DNA of 64,000 bases from Macrobrachium rosenbergii (taxonomy: Eukaryota > Arthropoda > Malacostraca > Decapoda > Palaemonidae): assembly GCF_040412425.1 (NCBI RefSeq), contig NC_089794.1:9217443-9281442 (forward strand), written 5' to 3'. Below are positions 11,106 through 25,404 of the stretch, piece by piece (positions within the stretch are counted from its first letter, which is position 1; each line of letters starts with the position of its first letter). Made by a program: the position numbers and the translations under genes. The notes beneath the pieces were generated by a model. That model did not search any database, had not been told where the DNA came from, and worked only from the letters and a program-made list of their open reading frames with translations.

Positions 11106-12362
11106 AATATATAAACAAATGATGATTTACGTAACTAACTCTAAGAGAGAAATACGGTAGAAAAACTGACGCCTTTAGAAAATATATAACAAGCATTCCT
11201 ACAGGAGCGTTGCATTTATCTACATGTTTCATCTAAAAATGTTTCCCTGTCAAAGATGTCCACTTTTTCAAAAGCTTTCCTTCTCTGAAAATAAAGTATT
11301 TGTAACGTTTCATTCATAAAATATGTCGGTAAAAATTGTTTCGTTTCCGAAGCCTGTCACCAGATATTCCTTTTATAAAAATTTTTTTTTCATGTTTTCC
11401 TCATAAACACTTTATGCTTTTTCGAAAGCTCCCTTATTTGAAAAATATCTCCTCTTTGAAAAGATTTTTCATACACAATCAGTTCACGTTATTAAAATAG
11501 CCTTGCTAAATGCTTGCAAGAATTTTTACATGAATGATGGACTGAAAAAACGCTGTCATTGTTAAAATGTTCTCAATCGAAGATTTAAATCCATAAAATC
11601 GCTTCATATATGAACATGTTCCCGCTAAATGTTAATTAATGAAAGATCCATGTGCATGTTCGCTTAATACTAACGTTCCACGGAAAAAAACGTTGTTCTG
11701 AGCGACATGCCCTTTGTGAAAAAGCTCCCCGAAAATGTTCTCTTCACAAAAACGTTCCACCTGGGAATCCTCCCGACATCCGATCCGCGCAAACTGTTGC
11801 CGTCCAGAGTCACTCTAATTTCTCGTTACAGCGAACTACGAGGCATCATTGGAGGGTAGTTCGCGAAGCAATGTTCAAAGTTATCTCGTAATCAGACTCT
11901 TGTGGTTTCAGAAGAGACTGATTTTTTTTTTTTTTTTTTTTTTTTTCAACAACAATCTAAGGACAGGAAAGGCAAAGTTTGAAGCATCGTTTAAGGGTGG
12001 AGTGTCTGAAGTTAATATTCTTAATTATTATGATACAGAACTATAAAACGAATTGCTGCTAAAAGTTATTCTTTTGCGAAAATAAAATATGTACAAATAA
12101 TTTTCCTTTAGTCATGCTCTTAATAACTGAACTGTGAGATTTCTAGAACTCACACATGAGTATATCGATTTTGACATATTTTGTCTCTGAGAGCTTCTAT
12201 GCCATTTTTTCAACTAATATTTTGTGAATAAGGCTGCTAACCAGACAAGCTACCCACCCCAGGCTGCGAATCATCAGAGTCGACTAACTACCTTCAAGTT
12301 GAGCCTGGCAGTGCTGCACAAGCGTGTGCATACATACTAATGCACCGACATACGCTAACAGA

Positions 12363-12363
<1 letters not shown>
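11106..12363. other. spacer with degenerate short repeats
   Basis: From about 11220 to 11790 the motif AAAA-N-GTTCC and close variants recurs at irregular 20-60 base spacing, suggesting a very old short-unit tandem repeat. A 23-base T run lies at 11924-11946. No coding signal. Confidence 0.45.

Positions 12364-12444
<81 letters not shown>
12364..12444. repeat. (TA)n microsatellite
   Basis: About 40 uninterrupted TA units. Confidence 0.98.
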
Positions 12445-12447
<3 letters not shown>

Positions 12448-13647
12448 ACAGGGAACAGGTCAACACTTTTTGGAAGTGTACGTGGCGTGATCTTAGTGAT
12501 CTAACTTCAGGAAAAGGACGTAAAAAGGTTCAACCTGATTCCACTCGCATTTTTTCCCTCTCTCTCTCTCTCTCAGCCTGACCTCACTCATTCTCACCAA
12601 AGCAATTAAATGGACTATTTAAAGAAACACAATCATTCCTACAAAAATAGGTTTATTATCCAAATAACCCAACAAGAAATGAATAAAACAAAGCAAAGAT
12701 TAAAATGCATAATAAATGAATTATCGAGTCAGATAACTAAACTCTAAACTGCAAAAGCACTTCTGATTAAAGAAGTCTCATTATGGCTAATAGCCTGGAA
12801 ATACCCAAAATCACACATACTCCCAAATCAATAACTAAAAAGTCATGTAAAAAAAAAAACGGTCTACCACATGAAGAGACTGACATCGCAACTGACTTGC
12901 GTGTCCTTTTATCAAAACCCAAAGTCCACAAACATCTGTCGAAAGAATTAAACATGATAGAAAACTCCCAAAAATATATGGAATACAAAACACAATAATG
13001 GAAAGTGTAAAATGCATAGCCAAGATATGGCAAACGTAACATAACAAAATAATAACATAAAAGAGGTATGAATATTCATATTAAATTTCCCACACCAGTT
13101 CACAAGTACATAATGATCAGAAAGTCATGGTAAAAATCACAAGTTAAATTTTCTCCCATAAAAACAGAGATTTGAGACTCTACCTTATCTGCCGATTTTC
13201 AAAGCCTGGAACCACTCCAAAGTTATGACTGGCCAACTGCAGTTCTATCACGTTAATGAACGATCAAACTCACTTTTAGGGCAGATTTTGGCATAATCTA
13301 GATCAAAGTAACACACGTACTCACGAATATACATAGCGCTTGAGGAGATCACCTGATCTCCAACATTGCTGAGCTTCGGCGCAAAGAGCTGAGGAATCAA
13401 ACTATTTGCTGAATACAAAAGATTTTGCAACTGACGGCTTCCATCAGTACCACCACCCACACCGAAAATTCTTTCATCACACTATGTACGTTATAACATT
13501 GTGGCGGCCATATTTTCTGAAATAGTGCTTTCGGCCACCACATAAGAGCGTCTCGCTCTCCTTAACGGCAGACTAAAACAAAAGCATATGTATAAAACAT
13601 AACAGATAGGGCTATGCTCAATTAGCAATGTCTACTGCACTGCAGCT
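12445..13647. other. spacer below the gag-env ORF
   Basis: Short CT run at 12558-12574. The rest is AT-rich with no recognised domain. The part just below 13648 should contain the polypurine tract and 3' LTR of the gag-env element if one survives, but I could not match it to a second LTR. Confidence 0.4.
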
Positions 13648-14901
13648 TTAAGGACTGCTCTCATGACGCACTTCCAAAGTCACTGGGGTTGTGTTCTTAG
13701 AGCCTTTACATGTAATCTTACAAACACGAATAAGCTTTACTACCCCCACAACAAGAATTAGCAGTAAAATAGCTATTAAGACAATTAAAATTGTCGGCAT
13801 AATATATTCCTGATACTCGAACATCACGGGATCGTCGATGTCTTCTAACGGTGGAACAGTCATTGGCACCTTGGTTGTAGGTACCGCCACTACCAAATGC
13901 TCGTTATGCGTATGACGCATAATTATCTTCTCGGAACTGTTGAATACAGCACGGCTAAGTACGAGAAAGTCCGTAGACAGGATTCTGCAGGATGAGTCGA
14001 ACAGCTTGGACCCTCGAAGAACGAATGATGTCGACTTATTGTTCTGGCACATCATTGTAACTGCACACTCCTTGCAAAACACGGCAGTAAGGGTTCTGGT
14101 GGACACAATGTGGTAATCTCGCTGGAACTGTCTAAAGTCACACTCTGTCGGAGTCTGTCCATGAACTAATGATAATTCACAACCACCCACAGATACAACT
14201 CGCAACTGGAAAATACTACTGTCAAGTGTCGGGCATTTTGATAAATTTTTGTTAATCTGTGTAAACAAAAAGGATTCATCTGTATCCAGATCAATTCTTT
14301 TGTCAAAACTATCTACAATTACATCTGGGACCGACGTTAAAAGGCAAGCAAAGTGTAACAATCTTTCAAAATTATCTAAGGAGATATTATTTCCAGTTAC
14401 CCATGGAGAGCCTGTTATAGATTTCTTTAACTCACCTACTGCATCAAATAAATTCGCACTGTATGTGACCAGTGAATCATTGACCTTCTTTATTTTGAGA
14501 AACGCTCGCAAATTCCGAACTGCACACTCACGTTGAACTCCGCCATAAGTAGCTCGTAGAAATTTCTGCAGTTCATTCCAAGTTTTACACCTTCTGAACC
14601 CGAAACTGAGTGCCCGTTTCCCAATATCTCCTTTATCCAAATCCAGAAATGTCTTTGCTTCTGTTAAAGCTTCAGCGCCATTCGTAATTTTCTTGGAATT
14701 CAGATAATTGTTCACTGACTCAATGAAAGTTTCTATATTTTGGGTTGGCTTCCCGTCAACTAACCCTTTAAAATTAGTAATTCCCGCGCTAACGCTCGTC
14801 ACTTTATGCACCACAACTGATTGGGATGTGCTTGCTGCATCGTCCGGCATTTTGTAAGTTATTACACGTCCTGAGCGTAACAACATAAAAAAAGAAACCA
14901 A
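13648..14901 (-). CDS. gag-env fusion ORF of retroviral-element origin
   Basis: An unbroken 417-codon ORF. Residues 1 to about 200 are gag-like: a basic start with LLRSGRVITYK as in the gag at 7324, then a capsid-type region (NIETFIESVNNYLNSKKI, LTEAKTFLDLDKGD). From about 205 to the end it is Env-like, with a cysteine-rich ectodomain part (GGCELSLVHG, CKECAVTMMCQ), a membrane anchor at about 367-388 (TILIVLIAILLLILVVGVV) and a 29-residue basic/Cys tail. The rest of gag, all of pol, and the env signal peptide and fusion peptide are absent, so the product would be a tail-anchored gag-Env chimera. It is the only long intact retroviral-type frame in the window. It could be a deletion product, a retrocopied spliced RNA, or a co-opted gene; sequence alone does not decide. 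Start is the first Met; Met6 is equally possible. Confidence 0.65.
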   Translation of the reverse strand: MVSFFMLLRSGRVITYKMPDDAASTSQSVVVHKVTSVSAGITNFKGLVDGKPTQNIETFIESVNNYLNSKKITNGAEALTEAKTFLDLDKGDIGKRALSFGFRRCKTWNELQKFLRATYGGVQRECAVRNLRAFLKIKKVNDSLVTYSANLFDAVGELKKSITGSPWVTGNNISLDNFERLLHFACLLTSVPDVIVDSFDKRIDLDTDESFLFTQINKNLSKCPTLDSSIFQLRVVSVGGCELSLVHGQTPTECDFRQFQRDYHIVSTRTLTAVFCKECAVTMMCQNNKSTSFVLRGSKLFDSSCRILSTDFLVLSRAVFNSSEKIIMRHTHNEHLVVAVPTTKVPMTVPPLEDIDDPVMFEYQEYIMPTILIVLIAILLLILVVGVVKLIRVCKITCKGSKNTTPVTLEVRHESSP

Positions 14902-15537
14902 ACCAAAAGAACACTAGAGAAAGGGAAAAGTTACCCCTTCTAAAAAGAAGAACAGAAAACGGAGTTCTGCAACTTACGAGAATGGGGTACTCACCAATTT
15001 GAAAGAAAACGGAGCACTTATCACTCGTGACTTGCTAACAGAAAACAGAGTTATGTGCAACCTGTGTCGTCACCATCTCGAAGACGAAGCAGAGGAAAAC
15101 AAGCGTGATTTTTGTTGAATCACCACTTTGCATAATTAACTCACAATCGCCACTATTCACACTTATTTGGGTATTTCGTTAACCCCAAAATTGCTCTAGA
15201 GATCATCCAAATCTATTTCACAACTCCCCACTCCCAATACTCGAATAGAGACGGAAAAAAAAGATTCCCCGTATTGCACACGTAACTCGACCCACCTATG
15301 AAACTCGCTCTCTTAAGACTGGTGATGGTGATCACTCATCACGCTCACAGCCCAGTCTCCTTGGGTATCAAAGTTACCAATTAGTCTATTAGTAATCTCC
15401 CTCTTTCGCTACCCTAATTAAAACTATTTAACTTTTACCCGCTTGCCACCATTAAAGACATGGGACACCACTGCCACCATTAAACTCTGTCTTCGCTGTT
15501 GCATCATTTCCCGAATGCGAGGGACTAGCATTGTTCT
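14902..15537. other. region between the head-to-head elements
   Basis: No ORF. It should contain the leader of the gag-env ORF (minus) and the missing start of the plus-strand pol. Repeated short phrases (GAAAACGGAG twice near 14958 and 15008; CCACCATTAAA near 15447 and 15475) are seen, but no LTR boundary could be fixed. Confidence 0.4.
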
Positions 15538-15882
15538 GTGGTTTCGAAACCGCAGCAGACATCTTTGCACCTCCCTGTACAAAAGTTTCCTTCTCAACTA
15601 TGCGTTCTTGAGGGAACCGAGAAATTCAAAGACGTTGTGAGTACGGTGTCAGTAAATGAAGTTTCAGTCGCAGGCGTGACTACAGTAGAATTAGTTAGCT
15701 ATCAAGACTCAGTGAAAAAATATCACAAGGGTACTTATGTAATTGATTTTGAAGAGTTTAATGAAGAACATAAATTAGTGAGTTTTTGTGGAGACGGGAA
15801 TATGTTTCCTAACGAGGAGCAACAGTTCCGAAGTCAGGTTCTGCATGAACATTTGGCTAAAGTTGATTATCCTGAATATTGA
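15538..15882 (+). pseudogene. pol: Ty3/Gypsy pol, linker before RT
   Basis: 114 codons ending in TGA at 15880-15882, in the same frame as the RT that follows, so the stop is a single nonsense break. The content (VSVAGVTTVELVSYQ...; EEQQFRSQVLHEHL) fits the segment just upstream of RT in Gypsy pol. Protease and gag are absent upstream. Confidence 0.65.
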
Positions 15883-16629
15883 GATAAAGTAGAGAAAGTG
15901 TTGAAAGAATATCTAGACATAATTGCCTTGAAGGGAGATAAATTAGGAGTTACAGATGTTTTAGAACATTCAATCCGCCTAGAAAAGGGTACCAATCCCA
16001 TATATATTCCAGCATATCGAATTCCTTTTAAGATCAGAGAAGAAGTAGAAAAAGAAGTTCAGAGGTGGGAGTCGGAAGGCATTATTAGGTTGTCCAATTC
16101 TCCGTTTAATTTTCCTTTGCTTGCAGTTCCTAAGAAAGACGGTAGTATCAGAGTTTGTGTAGATTTTTGTAAATTGAATGAAAAAATATGCCCAGATAGA
16201 TATCCGGTAGCTTGTTTGCCTGATTTGTTTGTTGAGATCGGTGGCAAGAATATATATTCATCTATAGATCTCATGGAAGGGTTTTTACAGGTTCCGCTTT
16301 GTGAGAGTAGCCGTAAATATACAGCATTTTCGGTACTAAAGGGACATTACGAGTTTAATAGGATGCCTTTCGGATTACAAGGGTCCCCAATAACATTTAC
16401 TAGACTGGTTAACACAGTACTTCATGGCTTGTTAGGAAAGTCGGTGTTTGTGTACATGGATGACATTCTCATATGCACAGATACAATTGAAGAACATCTA
16501 AAGGTGTTAAAAGAAGTCCTCAAGCGATTACGGTTCGCTGGATTAAAGGTCAAATTGGCCAAATGTAAGTTTCTGAAGAGAAAAATTGTCTATTTAGGAC
16601 ATGTTATCTCTAAAGAGGAGTCAGAGTGA
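15883..16629 (+). pseudogene. pol: Ty3/Gypsy reverse transcriptase
   Basis: Nearly complete RT. Conserved landmarks are HSIRLEKG, the LAVPKKDGSIRVCVDF fingers, SSIDL with catalytic Asp near residue 124 (counting from 15898), RMPFGL, and catalytic YMDD at about 186-189. Identity to the RT at 4389-4712 is evident by eye (same motifs, roughly half of residues), so the two belong to related lineages. The frame ends at a TGA (16627-16629) because of an indel near 16615-16625; the protein continues in another frame. The Met at 15898 is not a true start, since the frame is open back to the TGA at 15882. Confidence 0.9.
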
Positions 16630-17397
16630 ATGATGAGAAAGTTAAAGCCATTGTGAATTTTCCAGTTCCCAAAACCAGGAAACAGATTCGTTCGTTCCTA
16701 GTTTGTCGGGTTTCTTTCGCCGTTTTGTGCGGAATTTTTCTACAATAGCGTATCCATTGACAGATTTGTTACGAGAAGACGTTAAGTTTGTTTGGGGTGA
16801 TAGTCAGCAATTAGCTTTTGAGAAGCTTAAGAACGCTTTGGTGAACCCACCAGTTTTGAAGTTTCCAGATTTTAGTCAACCGTTCACCTTAGTGACTGAC
16901 GAGAGTCAGGAAGGTATAGGTGCGTGTTTGATGCAGAAATTTGAGGGGAAATTACACCCAATTGCTTTTTATAGCAGAAAGTTCAAAACGCGTGGTAGTA
17001 ACGGAAGGCTGATGTCAGTTGTGGACAAGGAGGCTTTCGCAGTCGTCTCTAGCCTTGTTCATTTTAAGATGTTGTTGTTGGGAAATAAAGTTGAGATTTT
17101 TACAGATCATCAACCGTTGTTAGAGCTTTTTAATAAGCCAGATTTGTCGCCCAAGAGAGCACGGTGGTTCCTAACATTGAGAGATTTTGATGCAAACCGC
17201 AAATACATTGAAGGTAAGCATAATGTAGTTGCAGATGCATTGAGCAGACATTTTCCGATCGAGGATGAGGGAGTACAAACCGAATCCTGTGTGGGAGAAG
17301 AGAGTAAATATTTGGTGTCTAATGTCTCTGATACTAGTAGTTCTGAGATATCGCATGTAGAGGACATACACGTTTCTACAGTGCATACTTCGGGGAG

Positions 17398-17400
<3 letters not shown>
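16630..17400 (+). pseudogene. pol: Ty3/Gypsy RT connection and RNase H, truncated by (AT)n
   Basis: After the frameshift the connection begins (VNDEKVKAIVNFPVP), shifts again near 16700, then runs open from LSGFFRRFVRNF. RNase H landmarks are LVTDESQEGIGACLM, PIAFYSRKF, DKEAFAV, FTDHQPL and NVVADALSRHF. The reading ends in an (AT)n array at 17401, which would encode Ile-Tyr repeats and is not part of the gene; integrase is not found beyond. Truncation by the microsatellite or a linked rearrangement is likely. Confidence 0.88.

Positions 17401-17475
<75 letters not shown>
17401..17475. repeat. (TA)n microsatellite
   Basis: About 37 TA units, directly between the truncated pol and a palindromic element. 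Confidence 0.98.
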
Positions 17476-17482
<7 letters not shown>

Positions 17483-17996
17483 CCTCTTAACTTCTCAATT
17501 CTTCGCTTTTTTGGATGTGCTTGTAACTACAAGCCGTTCATCCAGACGCAAGAAATTGAAGACTGTGATTGCCGGTGGCGGGACACGAACCAGCGTCGCC
17601 TTAACCACAAGGAGGTCACGTTGCCGACCTGACCACGAGAAGGATAAAAGTCTATCACCTCTCGTACATATATATACCTGTCGTTTTCAGATATATTTAT
17701 TAGAGCTGGAATAGACCCATCCTCACCATCGTAGCCAAGTGGTGAGGATGGGTCTGTTCCAGCTCTAATAAATATATCCTAAAATGACAGGTATATGTAT
17801 ATACGAGAGGTAATAGACTTTTATCCTTCTCGGGGTCAGGTCGGCAACGTGACCTCCTTGTGGTTAAGGCGACGCGGGTTCGTGTCCCGCCACCGGCAAT
17901 CACAGTCTTCAATTTCTTGCGTCTGGATGAACGGCTTCGTAGTTACAAGCACATCCAAAAAGCAAAGAATTCGAGAAGTTAAGAGGGCATTGTAAT
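17476..17996. repeat. 520 bp palindrome with tRNA-like promoter boxes
   Basis: Left arm (about 17476-17728) and right arm (17740-17996) are nearly perfect reverse complements. The axis is a 15 bp perfect hairpin: GACCCATCCTCACCA at 17714-17728, its complement at 17740-17754, loop TCGTAGCCAAG. The loop plus right stem read TAGCCAAGTGG, a Pol III A-box-like motif. Each arm also carries GTGGTTAAGGCGACG and GGGTTCGTGTCCCGCC (17873-17889 region), which look like a tRNA A-box/variable start and a T-arm with B box. This is best explained as two tRNA-derived SINE-like units joined head to head. (AT)n arrays lie at one end directly and at the other within 50 bases. Confidence 0.9.
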
Positions 17997-18039
17997 ATTA
18001 GAATTACATATGTGTCTGGTAAAAGTGACCAGTAGATTC

Positions 18040-18141
<102 letters not shown>

Positions 18142-18288
18142 TGTATGTGTGTTTGTATGCGTATGCGCTTATTACTTACTTTTCGTGAATCTATGGAAAC
18201 GTATTACTCTTTTGATAATTCAATAACGATTCTGAATATACAAGAAAGAGCATTATTTGGAAAACAGATTAGGTCTTCAGTTTGGATT

Positions 18289-18734
<446 letters not shown>

Positions 18735-18931
18735 CTTCTTAAATGTTGTTGGTACCAAACCCTGAATAACATCTCAAGAAAAAGTGATAAAATTCCATAC
18801 ACTACATAAGAATAAATGGGCTAGTATGAAATATTGCTCATGATGAAAAAAATGGTCATACTCCTGAAAGAAAATAGCTAAGTTACTTCAGTTTTAAATA
18901 ACTCGAAAATCATGTGTACCAAAAGGAGCTC

Positions 18932-18933
<2 letters not shown>

Positions 18934-18993
<60 letters not shown>
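18934..18993. repeat. (GA)n microsatellite
   Basis: About 30 GA units; first of three GA arrays within 420 bases. Confidence 0.98.
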
Positions 18994-18994
<1 letters not shown>

Positions 18995-19128
18995 ATTGGA
19001 CAATTTTATTTAACTGGAATGTTTGGGATGGAGAAAGAAAGAAAGCTTTTGACAACATCAAATCATACAGAGTACCGTACGTTTTCGGTAATAGGATTCC
19101 GAAAACCTCATGCAAAATGATGAAATCC

Positions 19129-19131
<3 letters not shown>

Positions 19132-19192
<61 letters not shown>
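19132..19192. repeat. (GA)n microsatellite
   Basis: About 30 GA units. Confidence 0.98.
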
Positions 19193-19196
<4 letters not shown>

Positions 19197-19279
19197 TTTG
19201 ACAGTATCAGGTCGTTAAAAATGCAATAAAAGTCGATGATAGAATCTAAAAATCATATATACAATGACAACGAAATCCC

Positions 19280-19281
<2 letters not shown>

Positions 19282-19356
<75 letters not shown>
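19282..19356. repeat. (GA)n microsatellite
   Basis: About 37 GA units with one GG interruption near 19316. Confidence 0.98.
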
Positions 19357-21151
<1,795 letters not shown>

Positions 21152-21879
21152 ATGTGTGACATCAGCAGTGATTCATCTCGATGTGGTTGACGTGCTAGGA
21201 GAATCTGATGGTGATTCATCTTGTGGTTGACGTGCAAGGAGAGTCTGACAGAGATTCATCTCATGCAGTTGATGTGCTAGGAGTCTGATGGTGATTCATC
21301 TCATGTAATTGGTTTGTTAGGAGAGTCTGACAGTGATTCATCTCATGCTGTTGATGTGCTAGGAGAGTCTGATGATGATTCATATCCTGTGGTTGATGTG
21401 CTAGGAGAGTCTGCTGACAGTGATTCATCTCATGTGGATGATGTGCATATCCTGTGGTTGATGTGCTAGGAGAGTGTGATAGTGATTCATCTCATGTGGG
21501 TGATGTGCTAGGAGAGTCTGATGGATGGTGATTCATCTGTTAGTGAGTTACCAGTGAGTGATTCTGAAGGTAATAAGTCGTGGGGGCAGGGGTGGGGGGA
21601 TGGAAGTTGAATGCCAACATTTTCTGGAAGAAGTCTCTTGAAGCGCGACTATTCTTTAACGACCCAATTTCTTATTTAAATAGCATAAATGTCTTTTCTT
21701 CGCCTGTTAGTGATTTTTTCTACATTTCTGAAGAAGTGATGGACTATTTTTGCTCTGGGGTGAATAAAAAGGCTAATTTGCATTCTAGCGACAATCCAGT
21801 GAAAAAGAAGTTTATGAGCCATAACGGACATCTCTGGAAATGTGAGTACACATTTCGTTTTTATGATTTTGATCACTGA
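21152..21879 (+). pseudogene. piggyBac-type transposase N-terminal part with acidic repeat
   Basis: The ATG at 21152 opens MCDISSDSS and then enters a minisatellite whose consensus 45 bp unit encodes DSDSSHVVDVLGESD. An extra base near 21180 and later length-variant units break the frame. After the array (about 21560) an open stretch to the TAG/TGA region at 21879 reads FFNDPISYLNS, then SSPVSDFFYISEEVMDYFCSGVNKKA. That is the classic start of the piggyBac (DDE_Tnp_1_7) domain: an aromatic-rich segment, then D-hydrophobic-x-N-K/R-Y/K-A. The catalytic Asp residues and the C-terminal zinc finger are missing, so this is a 5' fragment. Acidic, serine-rich N-termini are usual in this family; a tandem repeat there is not something I know of. 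Confidence 0.6.
21160..21545. repeat. 45 bp minisatellite, about 9 units
   Basis: The consensus contains GATTCATCTCATGTGGTTGATGTGCTAGGAGAGTCTGAT in two parts. Units vary from about 39 to 60 bases by whole or partial codons, and some units are fused (near 21440-21460). Confidence 0.92.
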
Positions 21880-22219
21880 TATAACCGGTTCTGTAAAAAC
21901 ACATTTTGAAACATACTTTCACACAACATATATATCTATAAAATGACGTGTTATTGTATTTAATGTTTCTTGTATTATTTATATTGTTTTTGATAGCCCA
22001 TGTATTAGCACAGAATTTTGAGTTATTTCATTGCCATTATCATTAGTCATGTTTAAATGAGATTCCCGTTCTCACTTGTATATCGCATATAAGATTTTTT
22101 CATATTACAATATTATAATATTTAAGAAATGAAATTAAACTTAAATATCATATGGGTATATATAATCAAGGCAACAAAATTAAAGGAATTCATGTATAAT
22201 TTAGGACTTCCACATTTCA

Positions 22220-22220
<1 letters not shown>
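21880..22220. other. spacer, nothing recognised
   Basis: AT-rich; no continuation of the piggyBac domain was found. Confidence 0.6.

Positions 22221-22315
<95 letters not shown>
22221..22315. repeat. (TA)n microsatellite
   Basis: About 47 TA units, immediately 5' of a tRNA-like SINE. Confidence 0.98.
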
Positions 22316-22977
<662 letters not shown>

Positions 22978-23004
22978 TAAATAAATAACGGCGTGGTAAA
23001 AGTA

Positions 23005-23197
<193 letters not shown>

Positions 23198-23361
23198 AAA
23201 TGAGTGTTTGTATATTTGTTTGGATGCTATAGAAACTGAAACGCTTGACAGACCCAGACAAAATTTTACACACGGCCTCTGTGTCACCCCAGACTAGTTA
23301 ACTTGCTAGACACGTATTCTCTGACATCCTTATCAACATTACCACTAACCATTAATAAAGA
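23198..23361. other. unique insert between AT arrays
   Basis: Contains GGATGCTATAGAAACTGAAA and a short palindromic CCTCTGTG; it resembles the microsatellite-associated sequences of arthropods, but I cannot assign a family. Confidence 0.35.
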
Positions 23362-23529
<168 letters not shown>

Positions 23530-23887
23530 CAAAGATGATAGCATAGATGAGGCAGTTTGCATGCCGGAGTTGATTGGTGGTGGTAATTAACATCAGAAAA
23601 GGAAAAGGCAATTAGACAACCAAAATACCTGTAACATTTAAAGTAGGTACGGTGCTATTTAATGAGCAGCTGAGTAGTCTCTATATTACCAGTATGTTCT
23701 CGTTTCATTTTATAAAGGAAAGAGGCTTCAATGAGAAGGTCTAGTTAGCCTTATGCTTCATGCAGAATTTTTAAATCTAATAACTGAGTTTGATGATTTT
23801 GTTAGTGGAACCCTTATTCTGATGCTCCTTCTTCTGTGCTTGGAAATTCTGTGTTGCAACCAAGTGTTCATCGTCCCACATTACGTA

Positions 23888-23889
<2 letters not shown>

Positions 23890-23965
<76 letters not shown>
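23890..23965. repeat. (CT)n microsatellite
   Basis: 38 TC units. Confidence 0.98.
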
Positions 23966-23966
<1 letters not shown>

Positions 23967-24039
23967 GGATAAACATTTTTGCTCATCAGTAAATACTTGG
24001 GAAACCCATTTTCAGTGAAGGTAGTCTTTACTAGCTAGT

Positions 24040-24089
24040 ATTTCTATTCCATTCGACTTTCCTAGATAGAAGTCGAATGGAATAGAAAT
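24040..24089. repeat. 20 bp perfect hairpin
   Basis: ATTTCTATTCCATTCGACTT (24040-24059) pairs exactly with 24070-24089 across a 10-base loop. Confidence 0.95.
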
Positions 24090-25404
24090 TAAGCTAAAAT
24101 GATAGTATGGCGAATGTTTAAAATAAATGTAGCATGAAAACGACTTGAGTGAAAGCGGAATTATTGTAAAAAAAAATGGAATCAAATTTTCTATGTAAGT
24201 GGAATGAATTTTAAGTAAAGGAATTTCAGTTTTACTGAAAATGGTATTAATTAAGAATATTGGGGGAAATGCGAGTGATAAGCAGTTTCATAGAAGTGAA
24301 CCTGAAAAATAAGTCGATGAAGGATCAGTAAAGAAAAATGAAAAGTAAATCGAATTAAAACAAAACTGAATAAATATGGAATGGAATTGGAATGAATGTT
24401 AGTGAAATTAATCGCCAGTGTAAACTGAATGGAAATGAAATAAATGGTGAATGAATCTGAAATGGAAGATGGAAAATATGGAATGAAAGTGAAATGACAG
24501 CTGAATACAATCAAGAATGAAAATCACTGAAAGTAAAATGAGAGTAGATTCGGAATGAAATGAAAATGGAATTAGGTGGTAATAAAAGATTCATGTTATT
24601 ATTTTTGATAAAGAGCTAAACGCAAAACAAATTCTGTATTATGGGAACCTCTCCGGAAATCATTTACGTTCACCAATTTCGCCAGTTTCCTTCGCCCGCA
24701 GTTTATCAACCTCATTCCTCCCCTTCATAACCCGTACTTAGATACGAACACCTGTCGGTACCCACGCTTTATCTTCATCGGCATCATTATAAGCGGCGCC
24801 GTTATCATCCTCAAAATTTCCCCTTTACCGAGTCCCTCCGTCAGGAGATTTGTATCACTGGGCTGCTACTTCGCTCCCCATCCTGCCTTTTGGGATACGA
24901 AGCTGGAAATAGATTTTTCCTTTGATTTCGACAATGCGATTACCTCCTTCATTTAATTTTTAGTTAATTCAACAAGGAATGGTTGTAGTACATTCAAATA
25001 TTACTCATACATAAGTAACCATTAATATTACAAACCAATGGAATCTTGTCTTCACAACCAGTGGAGATTCCAGCAAACTCTTTGAATTCTGGCTTTGGAA
25101 CATACGCAAAAGTCGTACTTGCAGACACACTCCAGGAGAGCCAATCACATTAAAAATTGCAGACAAATACAAAGGATTCTTATAACTTACTCGAGAACTG
25201 CCTTGCATAGTGTTAAAAACTTCGTGAGATGTGTTTCGTTGACTTATTCCGTCCCCCCTCCCCCAGCTCTGCTGCCGTTAAAAAAAAAAAAAAAAAAACT
25301 TGCCGCTAGTGGCGAGAAAAATACGTGAAGTTGCATTCAGGTTTCGAATTTTAAGCATCCAGAATAAAAGTTTGATAACAGTTACAGCAATGGATTAAAT
25401 CTAA
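24090..25404. other. spacer, nothing coding recognised
   Basis: 24100-24600 is rich in GAATGGAA / GAAATGAA words (old pentamer-like low complexity). An 18-base A run lies at 25280-25297. Confidence 0.5.

Noticed and set aside
12767..13047. Overlapping ORFs on both strands as a host gene
   Set aside because: AT-rich, no domain, mutually overlapping; likely chance.
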